Source of the DNA: Diadophis punctatus similis
Lineage: Eukaryota > Chordata > Lepidosauria > Squamata > Dipsadidae
Direction of reading: 5' to 3'
Assembly: GCA_023053685.1 (NCBI GenBank)
Contig: JALIGW010000004.1
Coordinates: forward strand, 86,320,249 to 86,384,248
DNA: 64,000 nt
Shown one piece after another: positions 49,185 through 60,839 of the stretch. The notes beneath the pieces are model-generated. The model worked only from the letters and a program-made list of their open reading frames with translations, had not been told where the DNA came from and made no database searches. A program made the position numbers and the translations under genes. Position 1 is the first letter of the stretch; every line of letters starts with the position of its first letter.

Positions 49185-50521
49185 CGTCAGGCAAATCCTT
49201 CGTGGCTTCACGATTTCACTGTGGCCAATTCCTCAAATCTCTATTCTTTTGCTAACACATAATTGTTTTGCTTTATTGGTCGCCGAGGACTCGCTATAAC
49301 TTGTCTTATATCCTGCTGTTGTATTTAGAGTTCATGGGCCTCTTAAATTCATCTGGAGAGCAAATTTTATTTATCCCAGACCGTTTGGATTCAGGATGAA
49401 AATCAAAACGAGGGAGCTAATGATAAAAATTGTTAGAGCAAAGCAGCTTTTCAGAGTCATAAAACAAAACAAAACAAAAAGTATCGGTTTAGGAGTGACG
49501 CTCTTGATTCAGCATTGACAGCAAGGTGAGGAAAGTGTTGTAACACTTTTATTCAAAACTTTTCATGTTTTGGAACTCTCGTATAGGAGAAGATGGCACT
49601 TCCTAATGACAGTACCAGAATTGGGGATTATTTTCTGCTACTATGAGGTCAATATGTTTCTCCCCCTCCCTTGTGAGTCAGTTTGCATTTACGTGCCAAT
49701 TAAAATTTAATAGAAATGCAGGAAGGCTTAAACGTTTTACTGTCATGGAGAAAAATGGCTTGTTTATCTTGGGCTGAAGCCACCCCTCAGGAGATCAACC
49801 TCCGTACTCGCGTTTCACTCGTGTTCATGCAGTGAAAGGTACAATCCCTCAGCTTGCAAGATTGGAACCTGGGTGTGTAGGCAGCCCATCCATCCAGCCC
49901 GTAGGGTTTAGCAGAATGTCTGGAATGCAGCCCCTTCAGGCTCCAATTTTATGGCGATTCTCAGTTAGAGAGGATTTGTTGTTGTTTTTAACTTGGGGTG
50001 GAGGAAGGAATGAAAGGGGGAAAAACATCATCATACATCTTTCATCCAACATCAATGCCAAGGCTGAGATCAACAGGCCCATCCCAATCCACAGCGATGT
50101 AGATGGAGGCAGGCGTCAAGGCTCAGGGCCACAGACTCCCAACAATTCCTGGTGCTGCTTACAGTTTACAGAAATAGTTTCCTTGGGAACTTTTTTTCAA
50201 CCTCCCGAGCCTGGTACAGCTGTGGTTGTCCATGGAGAAATCCCATCCAAATGCTAACTAGGACTGGCCCTTCTTAGCTCCCAAGGTCATAATTCCCTGA
50301 TCATAATAGCCATTATAATCCCCTCATCCGACTGTATTGAGGTGTGCAATTTCACGCTGTTTCACCTGGACCAGACTTATCTGTCCATTCCTGTAGCTTT
50401 CTGCTATCCAGTTGCATAAATTGCTCGGGCCAAGACACCAGACAATTAACCTGGGAATTAACATGAATATAACTCCATCCTTAAAAAAAAAAAAAGGATG
50501 AGAACTACCCATAGGAAGCAT
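49185..50521. other. Intergenic DNA, no gene seen
   Basis: Unique sequence between the split MITE and the nested L1-like pair. No supported gene. Confidence 0.55.
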
Positions 50522-50879
50522 GGGTCACTTTTTTAAAAGAATTTTTTATTTTTTCACCATCTTTACATAAACATCCATACATATACCATAATATCAAAAC
50601 ATACATAATTATACATTTCTGTCCAAAATGCCATAAACAAATATCCTAAATTTGCACCTTTTGTACTTTTATCTCCTGTCTGTTTTCCTTCTATTTCATA
50701 CGACTCCCCTCCCTCTATCTCCCTCTTCCCTCTACCTTCTTTCTCCCTCTTTCCTACTTCCCTCCTCCCTCTCTCCCCTTCCTTTCTACTTCCTCTTCCT
50801 CCCTCTTGTCCTTCCCTGAGTACCTCTAATCATAATCCATTTTATAGTTAACAGACGAGCAGTTAAAAAACCTGACTTA

Positions 50880-51115
50880 TAGCAATAGCAATAGCACTTT
50901 ACTTATATACCGCTTCATAGTGCTTTACAGCCCTCTCTAAGCGGTTTACAGAATTCAGCATATTGCCCCCAACAATCTGGGTCCTCATTTTACCGACCTC
51001 GGAAGGATGGAAGGCTGAGTCAACCTTGAGCCTAGTGAGATTTGAACAGCTGAACTGCTGAACTAGCAGTCAGCCTGCAGTCGCAGCATTTAACCACTGC
51101 ACCACTTCAGCTCTT
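50880..51115 (-). mobile_element. Squamate tRNA-SINE in element A, young subfamily
   Basis: Minus-strand SINE, with head 'gagctgaagtggtgcagtgg' near 51,114 and end 'agcaatagcaatagca' on the + strand at 50,880. It is almost identical to the + strand SINE at 53,760-53,992 (about three differences in 233 bp). Next to its head the 14-mer 'acttcagctcttga' is repeated after 5 bases (51,105-51,137), a small tandem duplication. Confidence 0.95.
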
Positions 51116-51180
51116 GAAGTTCACTTCAGCTCTTGACTTCATTCCAGCATTGGTGCTACTCTTAAACTTATATCTTTTCC

Positions 51181-51442
<262 letters not shown>

Positions 51443-51949
51443 TCTTCTAGGTATATCTACTGTTTTTCTAATGCTGCTTCCTTACCTCCTATTTTTGTGG
51501 CCTGGGTCTATCACCTTTAATTTTCAATTTTCTTCCAAATTAATTGCTATAGCTTATCTTCCAGACATATTCATTGTCTCTTGTACCTCTTAATTTTAGG
51601 CCGTACTCCTCCCTTTCCTCAATTTATACCTTTACTCATTTTTTTTATTCTGTCATTTCTAAATGCCCTAAATTTCTGATCTCTTTTCCCATGTCATATC
51701 TCCCTTTCAACTTTATTACTCAATTTTTAATTTAATTTAATTTTAACTCATTCTCCATATTTAATCTTATCACTACACTTCCATCCGTTGGTTAATAACA
51801 TTACCAACTTCCCAATATAAAAAAGAACCCCTAATTATCTAAAATCCCTACAACAAAAAAATTCAAATTATAAATTGTATAATCTTATATAAGGACTTTT
51901 AAAAATGATAATTATACAGCTCTTATAACATTCCAACAATTTCAGTAAT

Positions 51950-51965
51950 TATCTAAATCCTTTTC
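51950..51965. repeat. 16-bp TSD of element B, left copy
   Basis: 'tatctaaatccttttc', identical to 54,642-54,657. Between the two copies lies element B. Removing B and one copy restores continuous element A. Confidence 0.95.
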
Positions 51966-52877
51966 TTTCTTTCTTTTTTTCAAAAAGTTTTTTATTTTTT
52001 CTCCATAACTCCATATATAAGTCAATATACCTTAAAATATTACAATAGGATACATAGTTATACATTTTGATCAATCATTCATAAATTCTTTATATATAAC
52101 ACTTTATTCCACGTATATATTACTAAAATAATACTGCTTCCAAAAAAAAAGAAAGAAATCTAATTTTATCTTCTGGGATCTCCACCAATTAATTTCAATT
52201 TTTTTCTCCAATTTAACCGCTATTAGCTTAATTTACCAAGATAGTTATTATTTCTCCTGCTTCTTAATTTTAAGCCATATTGCTTCCTCACCTTTCTTAA
52301 TCTCTATTCATCATTTGTTTTTCTTATCCCCTATTTTATCATAACTAAATGCCCCACAAAAATCAAAACTTCAATTGTATAATTTATCTTAAGATCTCAT
52401 AGTCATGTTTATCATTCATACTTCTCATATTAATCATCATTGTTCTATCTACATTATTCCAAATCAATTAATTCAAATCTCAACCTAATGGATTTTTCAA
52501 ATACATTTAAACAGATCTCATATACTAAGTAATAAACAATCATAATATACCTTTTTTACATTTGATCCATTTCCACTCTCTCTAATTATTTGTTTTCTAC
52601 ATGATACAGATATTTAATTATATTTAATCAAGAAATTAATCTAACACCATTATCTATTCATCCATCTAATATATGATATTAACCTATATAGAAAGAGCAA
52701 AAAACTCTTAACTCTTAACAAAATAATTATACTGATTATATATATATCAAATTCTAAGCAATTAACATTTTTATCACAATTAAATCTAATATAGTAATTA
52801 TAAAAAAGGAAAAAACATTTCTATAACATTTCAACACCCAACATCCATTTCCTTTTAATTTCTCAACTACTTCCTTT

Positions 52878-53366
52878 TTATATATATATTTTCTCCATCC
52901 CCATTTCCTTAGCTTCTTTCTTTCTTTTACTTTTATACCAATAAATTCTCTTTCCCCACACTCTTTTTCTCCTTCTTAAATATGTTATCTGTATATATCT
53001 GGTTTTTTCCATTCCTTTTTTAACATTATGCATCTCAAAGTAATCATCATCAATCTGAACATAATCATTTTTAATATATTTTTCTCTTTTATCACTGTAA
53101 ACCCCAGTGGAATCATTATAGGCTTCAATATATTCATCAACATAGTCATTGATCAGTGTTTCATTTTCAATATTCTTTTCCTTTTCATCATCATCTATAA
53201 TATTTTCATCGATCTTTTCTTCTTCTGTTTTCTTCTCCATTTCTTTTCCACTTGTGCTTCATTCTTTCCTTTCTCAATTACTTCAGTTCCAAGAGATATT
53301 CTGAAATCTTTAAGGAGATCTTTCAGAAATCCAGCCAATTCTTCATAATCAATTTCCATGTCTTTA
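52878..53366 (-). pseudogene. Highly charged ORF of element B, one frameshift
   Basis: The minus-strand frame starts with an AUG near 53,360 (MEIDYEELAGFLKDLLKDF) and, after one frameshift near 53,240, continues 120 residues to 52,878. The product is very rich in Lys, Glu, Asp and Tyr. It contains TGVYSDKREKY, then YIQITYLRRRKRVWGKRIYW and a basic end. Its position after a GC-rich leader is that of L1 ORF1, but I cannot assign a coiled-coil/RRM ORF1 domain. Element A keeps a related frame at 55,091-55,366. Function unknown. Confidence 0.45.
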
Positions 53367-53759
53367 AAATCACAATTCTCAAATCCAAAAGTTAGGCAAA
53401 CTCAAACTGTTACCAAAAGTCATTCAGGAGTGCCACTAGTCTTTAATAATCACTTGTTTCCATGTCTCAAAGTCACATTTTTACAGTCCATCCAGCTGCT
53501 AACAAAAATGTATTCCACAGCCTTTTTTAATTTATAAAATTTCATTTTAGTAGTTAAAAGTCCAAGTCCTTCTGTTCCTTTATTGTTAGCATTTATTCAA
53601 GTTCATTCTTATCCAAGTCAGTCCAGACACTTTCAGGCAATAACAAATTGCAATCTGTTTTAAGTTTCCTCAGCTTTCAAAAAGATTTTCCTGTTCAAGG
53701 TCAGCAGCTGTCCAAATATCCATAGTAATGTTCCACCATTGTAGTAATCCCTCCAACCA

Positions 53760-53992
53760 AGAGCTGAAGTGGTGCAGTGGTTAAATGCTGCGACTGCAGG
53801 CTGACTGCTAGTTCAGCAGTTCAGCTGTTCAAATCTCACTAGGCTCAAGGTTGACTCAGCCTTCCATCCTTCTGAGGTCGGTAAAATGAGGACACAGATT
53901 GTTGGGGGCAATATGCTGAACTCTGTAAACCGCTTAGAGAGGGCTGTAAAGCACTATGAAGCGGTATATAAGTAAAGTGCTATTGCTATTGC
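53760..53992 (+). mobile_element. Squamate tRNA-SINE in element B, young subfamily
   Basis: Intact SINE with A box 'tggtgcagtgg' (about 53,770), B box 'gttcaaatctc' (about 53,830), a conserved body and the 3' end 'gtgctattgctattgc'. Inserted into element B opposite to the element's sense. No clear target duplication was seen. Confidence 0.95.
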
Positions 53993-54641
53993 ATTCTCCA
54001 TTCCGATCTCCCAGCTCTGCCTTTCCTATTCTAATTTATCCGTTTTTTAAATCAATTCCATTTTTCAAGTTATTTCCTCCAAATTTATCTTCCAAATTTC
54101 TTACACCTCCACCAAGTCTTTTAAAACAAAGTTCCAAATCTTTAGTAATTGGGCTTTAGTTGTAAATCCCTTTAACTTTATTACTCCATTGTCTCCGCAT
54201 GCTAAACAGCCGCTCCTTAATTTCCGGTCCTTTTGTTCCCCTTTTGATATTAAAATACTTCTTTTAACATTTTCTTTTGGCATCACTCACCAGCCTCTGT
54301 TTTCTTCACACTCTCCAGCACGTAGCTTGGGCTTTCCCTTCCCAGATGACTCCAATCTCACAATTCAATCCTGCCATTGTGACCGCCGTAGCTAGGACGA
54401 CACTTAATGTTGTCTTCCGATTGCTGCTGGCCAAGGGGACTGAGCCGGCTCCCTGGGGGGTTTGCCAACACCCCCAGCCCCCCAGCCTACTGGCAAGTGC
54501 CCCTCTTCTTCCCCACCCCTCCAGGGTGGTTCTGACCTGGTTCTGACCAAACCAGATCTCCAAACGGCACGAATATCGGAGTTCCCCTACAGAGCTAGGG
54601 GAAACTCCGTGGCAACACGGCATTGGCCATGCCTTCCTTCC

Positions 54642-54657
54642 TATCTAAATCCTTTTC
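54642..54657. repeat. 16-bp TSD of element B, right copy
   Basis: Identical to 51,950-51,965. The sequence resumes element A immediately to the right. Confidence 0.95.
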
Positions 54658-55090
54658 AACATTAAATCAATTTTATAAGTTATACAAATCTTTTATAAAA
54701 ACAAATCTTATAAAGAAAAGTAGTAATTGTTCAAATTTTATAACCTTCCAACAATTGACCTACCATAGTCTAATTTATTTCCCTTTTCTTTATTCTTTTT
54801 TCCCTTTCATCATCAAAATTTAATTCAAACCATCATGTACCAATCTAATATAGTATTAACTTATAAAAAACCTTTTAACAAGATAATAATGCTGATTAAT
54901 TATACACACTTATACACAACTAATAATGTTGACACGATTAAATGTAAAATAATAATTCTAAAAAAAAATTTTTTTCTATTGACCTTCCCCTTTTCATCCA
55001 TTCTCTTTTGGTCTTTCAAAAATTCCACTTCTTGTAGGTTTTCCCCTTCCAACCCCTTCTCTTAACTTTTTCTTTTTCTTTCTTTTATTT

Positions 55091-55366
55091 TTATGCCAAT
55101 AACTTCTTTTCCCCCCAAATTCCTTTTCTTCCTTTTAAGTATATTATTTGTGTAAGTCTGTTCTCAATTCCTCCTAGTCTCTTCTCCCTATTACCCCCCT
55201 TATTTTTTAATTGCTTCTTCTGATACCAATACCCTCTTACTCTTTTCTTATCACTGTAAATCCCAGTATAATCATCAATCTGTTCATAGATGTATTTTAA
55301 CATCTCAGTCAATTCTTCATAGATACACGCCTCCATCTTGTCGAGTTCACAATTCACAAAGTTCAT
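55091..55366 (-). pseudogene. Charged ORF of element A, truncated
   Basis: 91-residue minus-strand frame with YEELTEMLKYIYEQIDDYTG, IYSDKKR and LTQIIYLKGRKGIWGEKK, matching in order the blocks of the frame at 52,878-53,366. It lacks the acidic middle part seen there and stops just after the WGEKK block. It supports one ancestral protein for the family. Confidence 0.45.
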
Positions 55367-56253
55367 AGATTTCTTTTACTTGCAACTTAAGTCCATATAA
55401 TCTCTTTGTATTTCAGTCCAATCCAGTTCAAAATCCCCTTATCTTCTATCACCAAACAGTGCATCATCAAACACACTAGCACAACACACACTGATTTCAA
55501 GTCCTTTCAAGCTCCTAGTTATCTGCTAATGGGCAAGATCAGTCTCCAGCTGTCAGCTAATTCGAGCTTTCCACAGTCTGTTGCAATATTTTCTTTTAAC
55601 CAGCAGATGGCATTATGTTCCCAATATAACAAAATAGCTCTTTTACAAAAGTCTCCAAAGTATTTTAAGTCCACTTAGCACTTATAAAGATATTTTCTTC
55701 AAATTCTTTATTCTTTTTCAGTCTCTTTAACTTCCACCAAGTCCAATTATAAAGACATCCTCAAATTTGGGCTTTTAAACTTGTTCCTTTAATTCTCTCT
55801 ATGGTATTTCCAATTGCTAGATAGCCGCTCACTCCATTTTAGAGTCTCTTTTGTCTCCTTTTGAATTTTAAATTTCTTCTTTTGTCATTAAATCAGACAA
55901 ACACTCACCCAGCTTCAGCACTTCTTCACCTCTCTCCAGTACAAATGCTTAGACCTTGTCACCCAGGCAATCCATGATCTCTCCATTTCTATTGTTCCGA
56001 TCGTGGCCGTCCCAGCTAATGGCAACAGAGCTGCTGGCCGAGAGGCTGGTGCCGGCTCCCTGGGGGGGTTGCAAGCCCCCCTCAGACCACGAACTTGTGC
56101 CTCTCTTCTTCACCGCCCCTCCAGGGCATATCTGACCTGGTTCCAATCTGGTTCCAGGTCTCCAAACATCTGGGATTCGGGGTTTCCCGCAGGTCGCAGG
56201 AGAAACCTATAGCGCTGCGACGTTGGCCACGCCCCCTCCTTTCCGGGTCACTT

Positions 56254-56869
56254 ATTGGGCACTTATTGGGCCTACGATCTGTCTCGTGTATGTTTAAATC
56301 TCAGCTGAGGAAAACATCCAGGAAGCCTCCTGACTAAGTATGACAGGAATGCTGAAGACACCCTTCCATCTAGCTATCCTAATTCTGCCAAGATTCCTTG
56401 CAAGATTTTTTGGAAACAACTGATCTAACTCTTCAAGTGGTGAGTGGCAAGCTATAAATCAGCCTATGAGCGAAAATGAGTCAAGAGAATTCGAACAGCA
56501 CTGGAATTACAGTAACTGGGACAACATTGTTTTGGCTTTGTGGAAAACAGGTGTCTGTTGCGGGAAGTGCAATACTTCACAGAGAGATCCTGAATTCACA
56601 GTCTTTTGAGAAGGGGACAGTAAGGAAAGGGGCAATTAGAAGACCCTAAATCTGAACAGCTGCTTCTTGAAGGGATCCGAGGCAAATCTGATGAGAGCCT
56701 AGGAAGAGAAAAGGGAGAAAGTAGAATTCAGATTTTTCCCTCCTTAAGACTGTCTGCAAGTGCCTGCGACCAGCTAATGGAAGGCTGGCCAGTCCCCCCA
56801 CCTCCTCCCGGCCTGAAGGAAGGCTGCCCCCTGGAACATGCTTGCATTTCAGCTGGGAAAGCACTACTA
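56254..56869. other. Intergenic DNA, no gene seen
   Basis: About 0.6 kb of unique DNA between the L1-like pair and the TIR transposon. 'cttattgggcacttattggg' near 56,251-56,270 is a short direct repeat. Confidence 0.55.
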
Positions 56870-57064
56870 CCGTATTTTTCGGAGTATAAGATGCACCGGA
56901 GTATAAGACGCACCTAGATTTTAGAGTGGGAAAACAAGGAAAAAAGTATTCTGAACCAAATGGTGTAGTAATATATTATTTAATAAAATACCAGTGTAGC
57001 AGAATACTTTTTACAACCATGTACACTTTTTACAACCATGTACACTTTTTATAACCATGTACAC

Positions 57065-57545
57065 TTTTTACAAACTTCAAACTTGACAGCTTTAAGACTT
57101 GTGGACTTCAACTCCCAGAATTCCTCCTCCAGTCATGCTAGCTCAGGAATGGGAGTTGAAGTCCACAAGTCTTAAAGCTGTCAAGTTTGAAGTTTGTAAA
57201 AAGTGTACACGGTTGTAAAACGTCTTGCCAAGTTTGAAGACCCTTGCACCCCTAACCCCTAACCCAGGGGTCTTCAAACTTGACAGCTTTAAGACTTGTG
57301 GACTTCAACTCCAATTCCTGAGCTAGCATGACTGGAGGAGGAATTCTGGGAGTTGAAGTCCACAAGTTTGAAGACCCTTGCACCCCCTTGGTAAGTTTAA
57401 GCCTTGTGGACCAACTCCCAGAATTCCTCCTCCAGTCATACTAGCTCAGGAATGGGAGTTGAAGTCCACAAGGCTTAAACTTGCCAAGGGGATGCAAGGG
57501 TCTTCAAACTTGTGGACTTCAACTCCCAGAATTCCTCTTCCACTT
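57065..57545. repeat. Cluster of fold-back MITE-derived copies
   Basis: At least three palindromic copies (about 57,075-57,190, 57,270-57,376 and 57,392-57,515) built from 'gacttgtggacttcaactcc', 'cagaattcctcctccagtca' and their reverse complements. They are close relatives of each other, so the cluster grew by local duplication inside the host transposon rather than by separate insertions. Confidence 0.85.
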
Positions 57546-57643
57546 GGCAACCTTAAAAAAAACCCTTTAAAAAAACCCTTAAAAAAGTTCTCACCTGTCA
57601 GCTCTCTTCGGACGGCAGCAGCGGTGCCTCGGGAGCAGGCTTC

Positions 57644-57895
57644 AGTCGGTGGGGGGGGGGTTTGGGCAGTAGGGGCGGTGGCGGCTCGCTTCGGGTAGTG
57701 GCGGGGACGCCAGCTGGGACAGCGCTGGGGGCGGGGACAGCGGCGGCGGCTGGGACAGCACCCCCACCGCTGTCCCAGCTGCTGTCCCAGCCGCCGCTGC
57801 TGTCCCCGCCCCCAGCGCTGTCCCAGCTGGCGTCACCGCCGCTACCCGAAGCGAGCCGCCACCGCCGCTACTGCCCAAACCCCCCCCCACCGACT
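57644..57895. repeat. GC-rich long hairpin, arms of about 120 bp
   Basis: The left arm (from 'agtcggtggggg' at 57,644) and right arm (ending 'cccccaccgact' at 57,895) are reverse complements with only a few mismatches, through 'ggcggctcgcttcgggtag', 'gacgccagctgggacagcgc' and 'ggggcggggacagc'. The loop is only a few bases near 57,765. Such a structure is hard to clone and sequence, and the transcript would form a long dsRNA stem. Confidence 0.9.
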
Positions 57896-57954
57896 GCGTC
57901 GGGTCCTGCGGCAGGGGTGGGGGCTGCAAGGGGGGCGGCGGCGGCGGCCCTGCG

Positions 57955-58200
57955 CTCCGGCGGCGGCAATGTGCTCCGGCGGCGGCAGCGTCCCTGTGCG
58001 GCGGCGGTGGCCATGCGCTCCAGCGGAGGCGGCGGCCATGCGCTCCAGCGGAGGCGGCGGCCATGCGCTCCAGTGGAGGAGGCGGCCATGCGCTCCGGTG
58101 GCTGTGGCGGCAGGGTCCCTGCGCGGCAGCGGCCATGCGCTCCGCCGGCGGCGTTGGCTGTGGCAGCAGCGTCCCTGCGGTCTGGCGGTGGCGACTAAAG
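57955..58200. repeat. GC-rich minisatellite (GGCGGCCATGCGCTCC type)
   Basis: About eight imperfect units of 24-27 bp around 'ggcggccatgcgctccagcg'. Because the unit has no stop in several frames, it yields long Ala/Pro/Arg-rich open frames on both strands, including a 229-codon one, which I treat as artefacts. Confidence 0.9.
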
Positions 58201-58316
58201 CAGGGTCGCATCAACTCCCCCCCCCAAATGCACCATTCGGTGTATAAGACGCACCCAGTTTTTGACCCTCTTTTTGGGGGTAAAAAGGTGCGTCTTATAC
58301 TCCGAAAAATACGGTA

Positions 58317-59195
58317 ATTATTAATTATCATTTTTTTTAAGAAAGAACATTAATCAGCGTGAGAGCCCTCTACTCAGTCCCTCCCATTCCTTTCTCATAT
58401 TCTCCCTCCAGCGTCATTTTCTATCAAGAAACTAAACCAAGAGATGGGATACACAGGGAGAAAAGTCGGTCATTATAAAGGGCAAATAAAGCAGGCACTG
58501 AAACTTCTAAGTGGATTGTAACCAGTTAGTAGTTACAAGTGGTAGCTGAAGTTAAGAGTTTTAGCTCTTACTCCCATTGAGTTCCCAACTTCATGTAATG
58601 ATTACATTTCTATCACTTAAAGCAATAAACGAAGCATCTGTCAATCAAGGAGGCTTCCAATTTTTCCCAGAATTTAGGAATCGGAAAAAGTAAGAATGGT
58701 GAAAACAATCTAAAATTATTCCCATGCATGTGGCAGCATCTAGCTAGGTAGATGGTTTAGCTGTCATTCTTATAATTCCCTGTGTACATCTACGGGGGCA
58801 CAACTAAAATTTTAGAACAGATTGAATACCTGGGTGGAGAAAACTGACAAAAAATTTCCAATATTGCTTCAGTTAGAGGTGATCTCTGGAAACCATTGCT
58901 GGGTTAAATTAAACTGAGGCTAACTTCTATTGCTTGGGCTAAATAATGTTTCAAACTAGTTGTTTTGGAAATGTAAAACACAAATGCATCTGTAAGTCAA
59001 TCTCTTTAAAATCAAGAGGCTCAACTGTTGGGTTATTACATTCCTCTTCCCCGGCTTAATTTTAAAAATGAGGAATTTTAATGGGTGCTTTTAAGGCCTT
59101 ATAGTGTATAAAAACTGAAATGAAAAATGGAGGTGAATATCATCTAAACTGACATTGTGAGGAAATAGCATCACAACTTAGAAATAAAATATTAT
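58317..59195. other. Intergenic DNA, no gene seen
   Basis: AT-rich unique sequence without supported features. Confidence 0.55.
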
Positions 59196-60365
59196 AGGAT
59201 AGAATAGAATATAATTTTATTGGCCAAGTGTGACTGGTCACACAAGGAATTTGTCTTGGTGCATATGCTCTCAGTGTACATAAAAGAAAAGATAAGTTCG
59301 TCAAGAATCATAAGGTACAACATTTAATGATAGTCATAAGGTACAAATAAGCAATCAAATCATATTAGGAACCAGTCAATATAAATCATAAGGATACAAA
59401 ACAACAAAGTTACAGTCATGCAGTCATAAGTCATAAGTGGGAGGAGATGGTTGATAGGAACGATGAGAAGATTAATAGTAATAGTAATGCAGACTTAATG
59501 AATAGTTTGACAGTGTTGAGATAATTATTTGTTTAGCAGAGTGATGGCGTTCGGGGAAAAACTGTTCTTGTGTCTAGTTGTTTTGGTGTGCAGTGCTCTA
59601 TAGCCTCGTTTTGAGGGTAGGAGTTGAAACAATTTATGTCCAGGATGCAAGGGGTCTGTAAATATTTTCACAGCCCTCTTTTTGACTCCTGCAGTATACA
59701 AGTCAATGGAAGGCAGGTTGGCAGCAATTGTTTTTTTCTGCAGTTCTGATTATCCTCTGAAGTTTGTGTCTGTCTTGTTGAGTTGCAGAACCAAACCAGA
59801 CAGTTATAGAGGTGCAGATGACAGACTTAATATTTTCTCTGTAGAACTGTATCAGCAGCTCCTTGGGCAGTTTGAGCTTTCTGAGTTGGCACAGAAAGAA
59901 TATTCTTTCTTGTGCTTTTTTGATGACTTTTTGATGTTAGGTGTCCATTTTAGATCTTGCGATATGGTCGAACCTAGAAATTTGAAGGTCTCTACTGTTG
60001 ATACTGTGTTGTCTAGTATTGGTGATGGAAGTTTGGGCAGGTTTCTCCTAAAGTCTACCACCATTTCTACCGTTTTGAGTGTATTCAGTTCCAGATCGTT
60101 CTCGTCGCACCACAAGGTTAGTTGTTCAACCTCCCGTCTATATGCGGATTCATCATCGTCTTGAATGAGTCCGATCACTGTTGTGTCATCTGGGAACTTC
60201 AGTAGTTTAACAGATGGATCGTTAGAGATGCAGTCATTGGTATAGAGAGAGAGGAGAAGTGGAGAGAGCACACAGCCTTGGGGGGCCTCTGTGCTTAATT
60301 GTACCATTTGACCAATTATCATTTGACCAATTAAAAAATTATTCTCTAACGATTTATCCATCTAG
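59196..60365 (-). mobile_element. L2/CR1-group LINE, RT palm to 3' end
   Basis: Longer minus-strand copy of the family at 13,009. The first frame (60,361-59,852) contains EAPQGCVLSPLLLSLYTNDC, then KFPDDTTVIGLI, LTLWCDENDLELN, VDFRRN and FKFLGSTISQDLKW. The usual (F/Y)ADD catalytic box reads FPDD, an Ala-to-Pro change, and the preceding STGAPQG box reads STEAPQG. A frameshift near 59,900 splits off the C-terminal end, which is still readable (VWFGSATQQDR; KRAVKIFTDP). The 3' UTR ends in a short AGAAT repeat at 59,198-59,211. Inactive. Confidence 0.93.
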
Positions 60366-60839
60366 GCCTGTTGTGCAAATAACCTGAGGAAAGAATTTTA
60401 ATGACAGCTGCTGCTGCTTCTGCTTGGGGGGGGGGGAGAGTCCGCCCAACCCACCTGGCAGGGATGAGCACTATGGTTGCCATCTGGAGTTACACAAAAA
60501 TAAAGGTCCGGTCAAAGCCTAAGAAATAACTGAACCCGTCTCCTCCAGACTGGAGGGCCACAGCCGTTCTGCTGCATGCCAACAAGAGTCCATTTTCACT
60601 GCCATTTCCATCTTGAATCGTCCCCTTGAGTTCTACAGCTGATCTACAGTCCTGGGATCTCCAAGTGGATTGATTGGATCAAGTGCCGTCGAGGCCCGGT
60701 CGACTCTCTTTCCTCTCGTCGTCTCTGTCCTCTCCCTGACCCGGTCGGCGTCCCCGTTGCCACCTTCTCTTTCCTTCCATTCGGAACAAGTTCCAGCCCG
60801 CTCGATTTTATTTTATTTTTAAGATCAAAACTGAGGCGT
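60366..60839. other. Upstream flank of the CpG island
   Basis: Unique DNA with a poly-G run at about 60,425-60,435. GC content rises from about 60,660. A transcription start was not identifiable, and no TATA box precedes the exon. Confidence 0.5.

Larger units (their letters stand above)
51966..54641 (-). mobile_element. L1-like non-autonomous element B (nested in A)
   Basis: Second copy of the same family, inserted into A in the same orientation. The 16-bp duplication 'tatctaaatccttttc' flanks it perfectly (51,950-51,965 and 54,642-54,657), typical of target-primed L1 insertion. It starts on the minus strand with GGAAGGAAGG, then 'catggccaatgccg', comparable to A's start. It has the same GC-rich leader (54,420-54,640), the same charged reading frame and the same 3' end ('ttttttattttttct' on +). 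Length without its SINE is about 2.44 kb. No RT domain is seen. Confidence 0.92.
56870..58314. mobile_element. TIR DNA transposon, non-autonomous, TA target site
   Basis: The ends 'ccgtatttttcggagtataa' (left, 56,870) and its reverse complement (right, to 58,314) form long inverted repeats continuing into 'gacgcacc'. TA lies outside both ends (56,868-56,869 and 58,315-58,316). At the left end, the 17-bp block 'ggagtataagatgcacc' is duplicated in tandem. The interior has no transposase. It contains ~20-bp tandem repeats ('accatgtacactttttac', 57,000-57,065), several fold-back MITE copies and a very GC-rich 0.6-kb section. I recognise the terminal style as one spread widely in vertebrates but cannot name the superfamily safely. 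Confidence 0.85.

Noticed and set aside
57642..58331. 229-codon minus-strand frame (and 178 codons on +)
   Set aside because: Both are translations of the GC-rich hairpin and minisatellite inside the TIR transposon; repetitive Ala/Pro/Arg composition on both strands.
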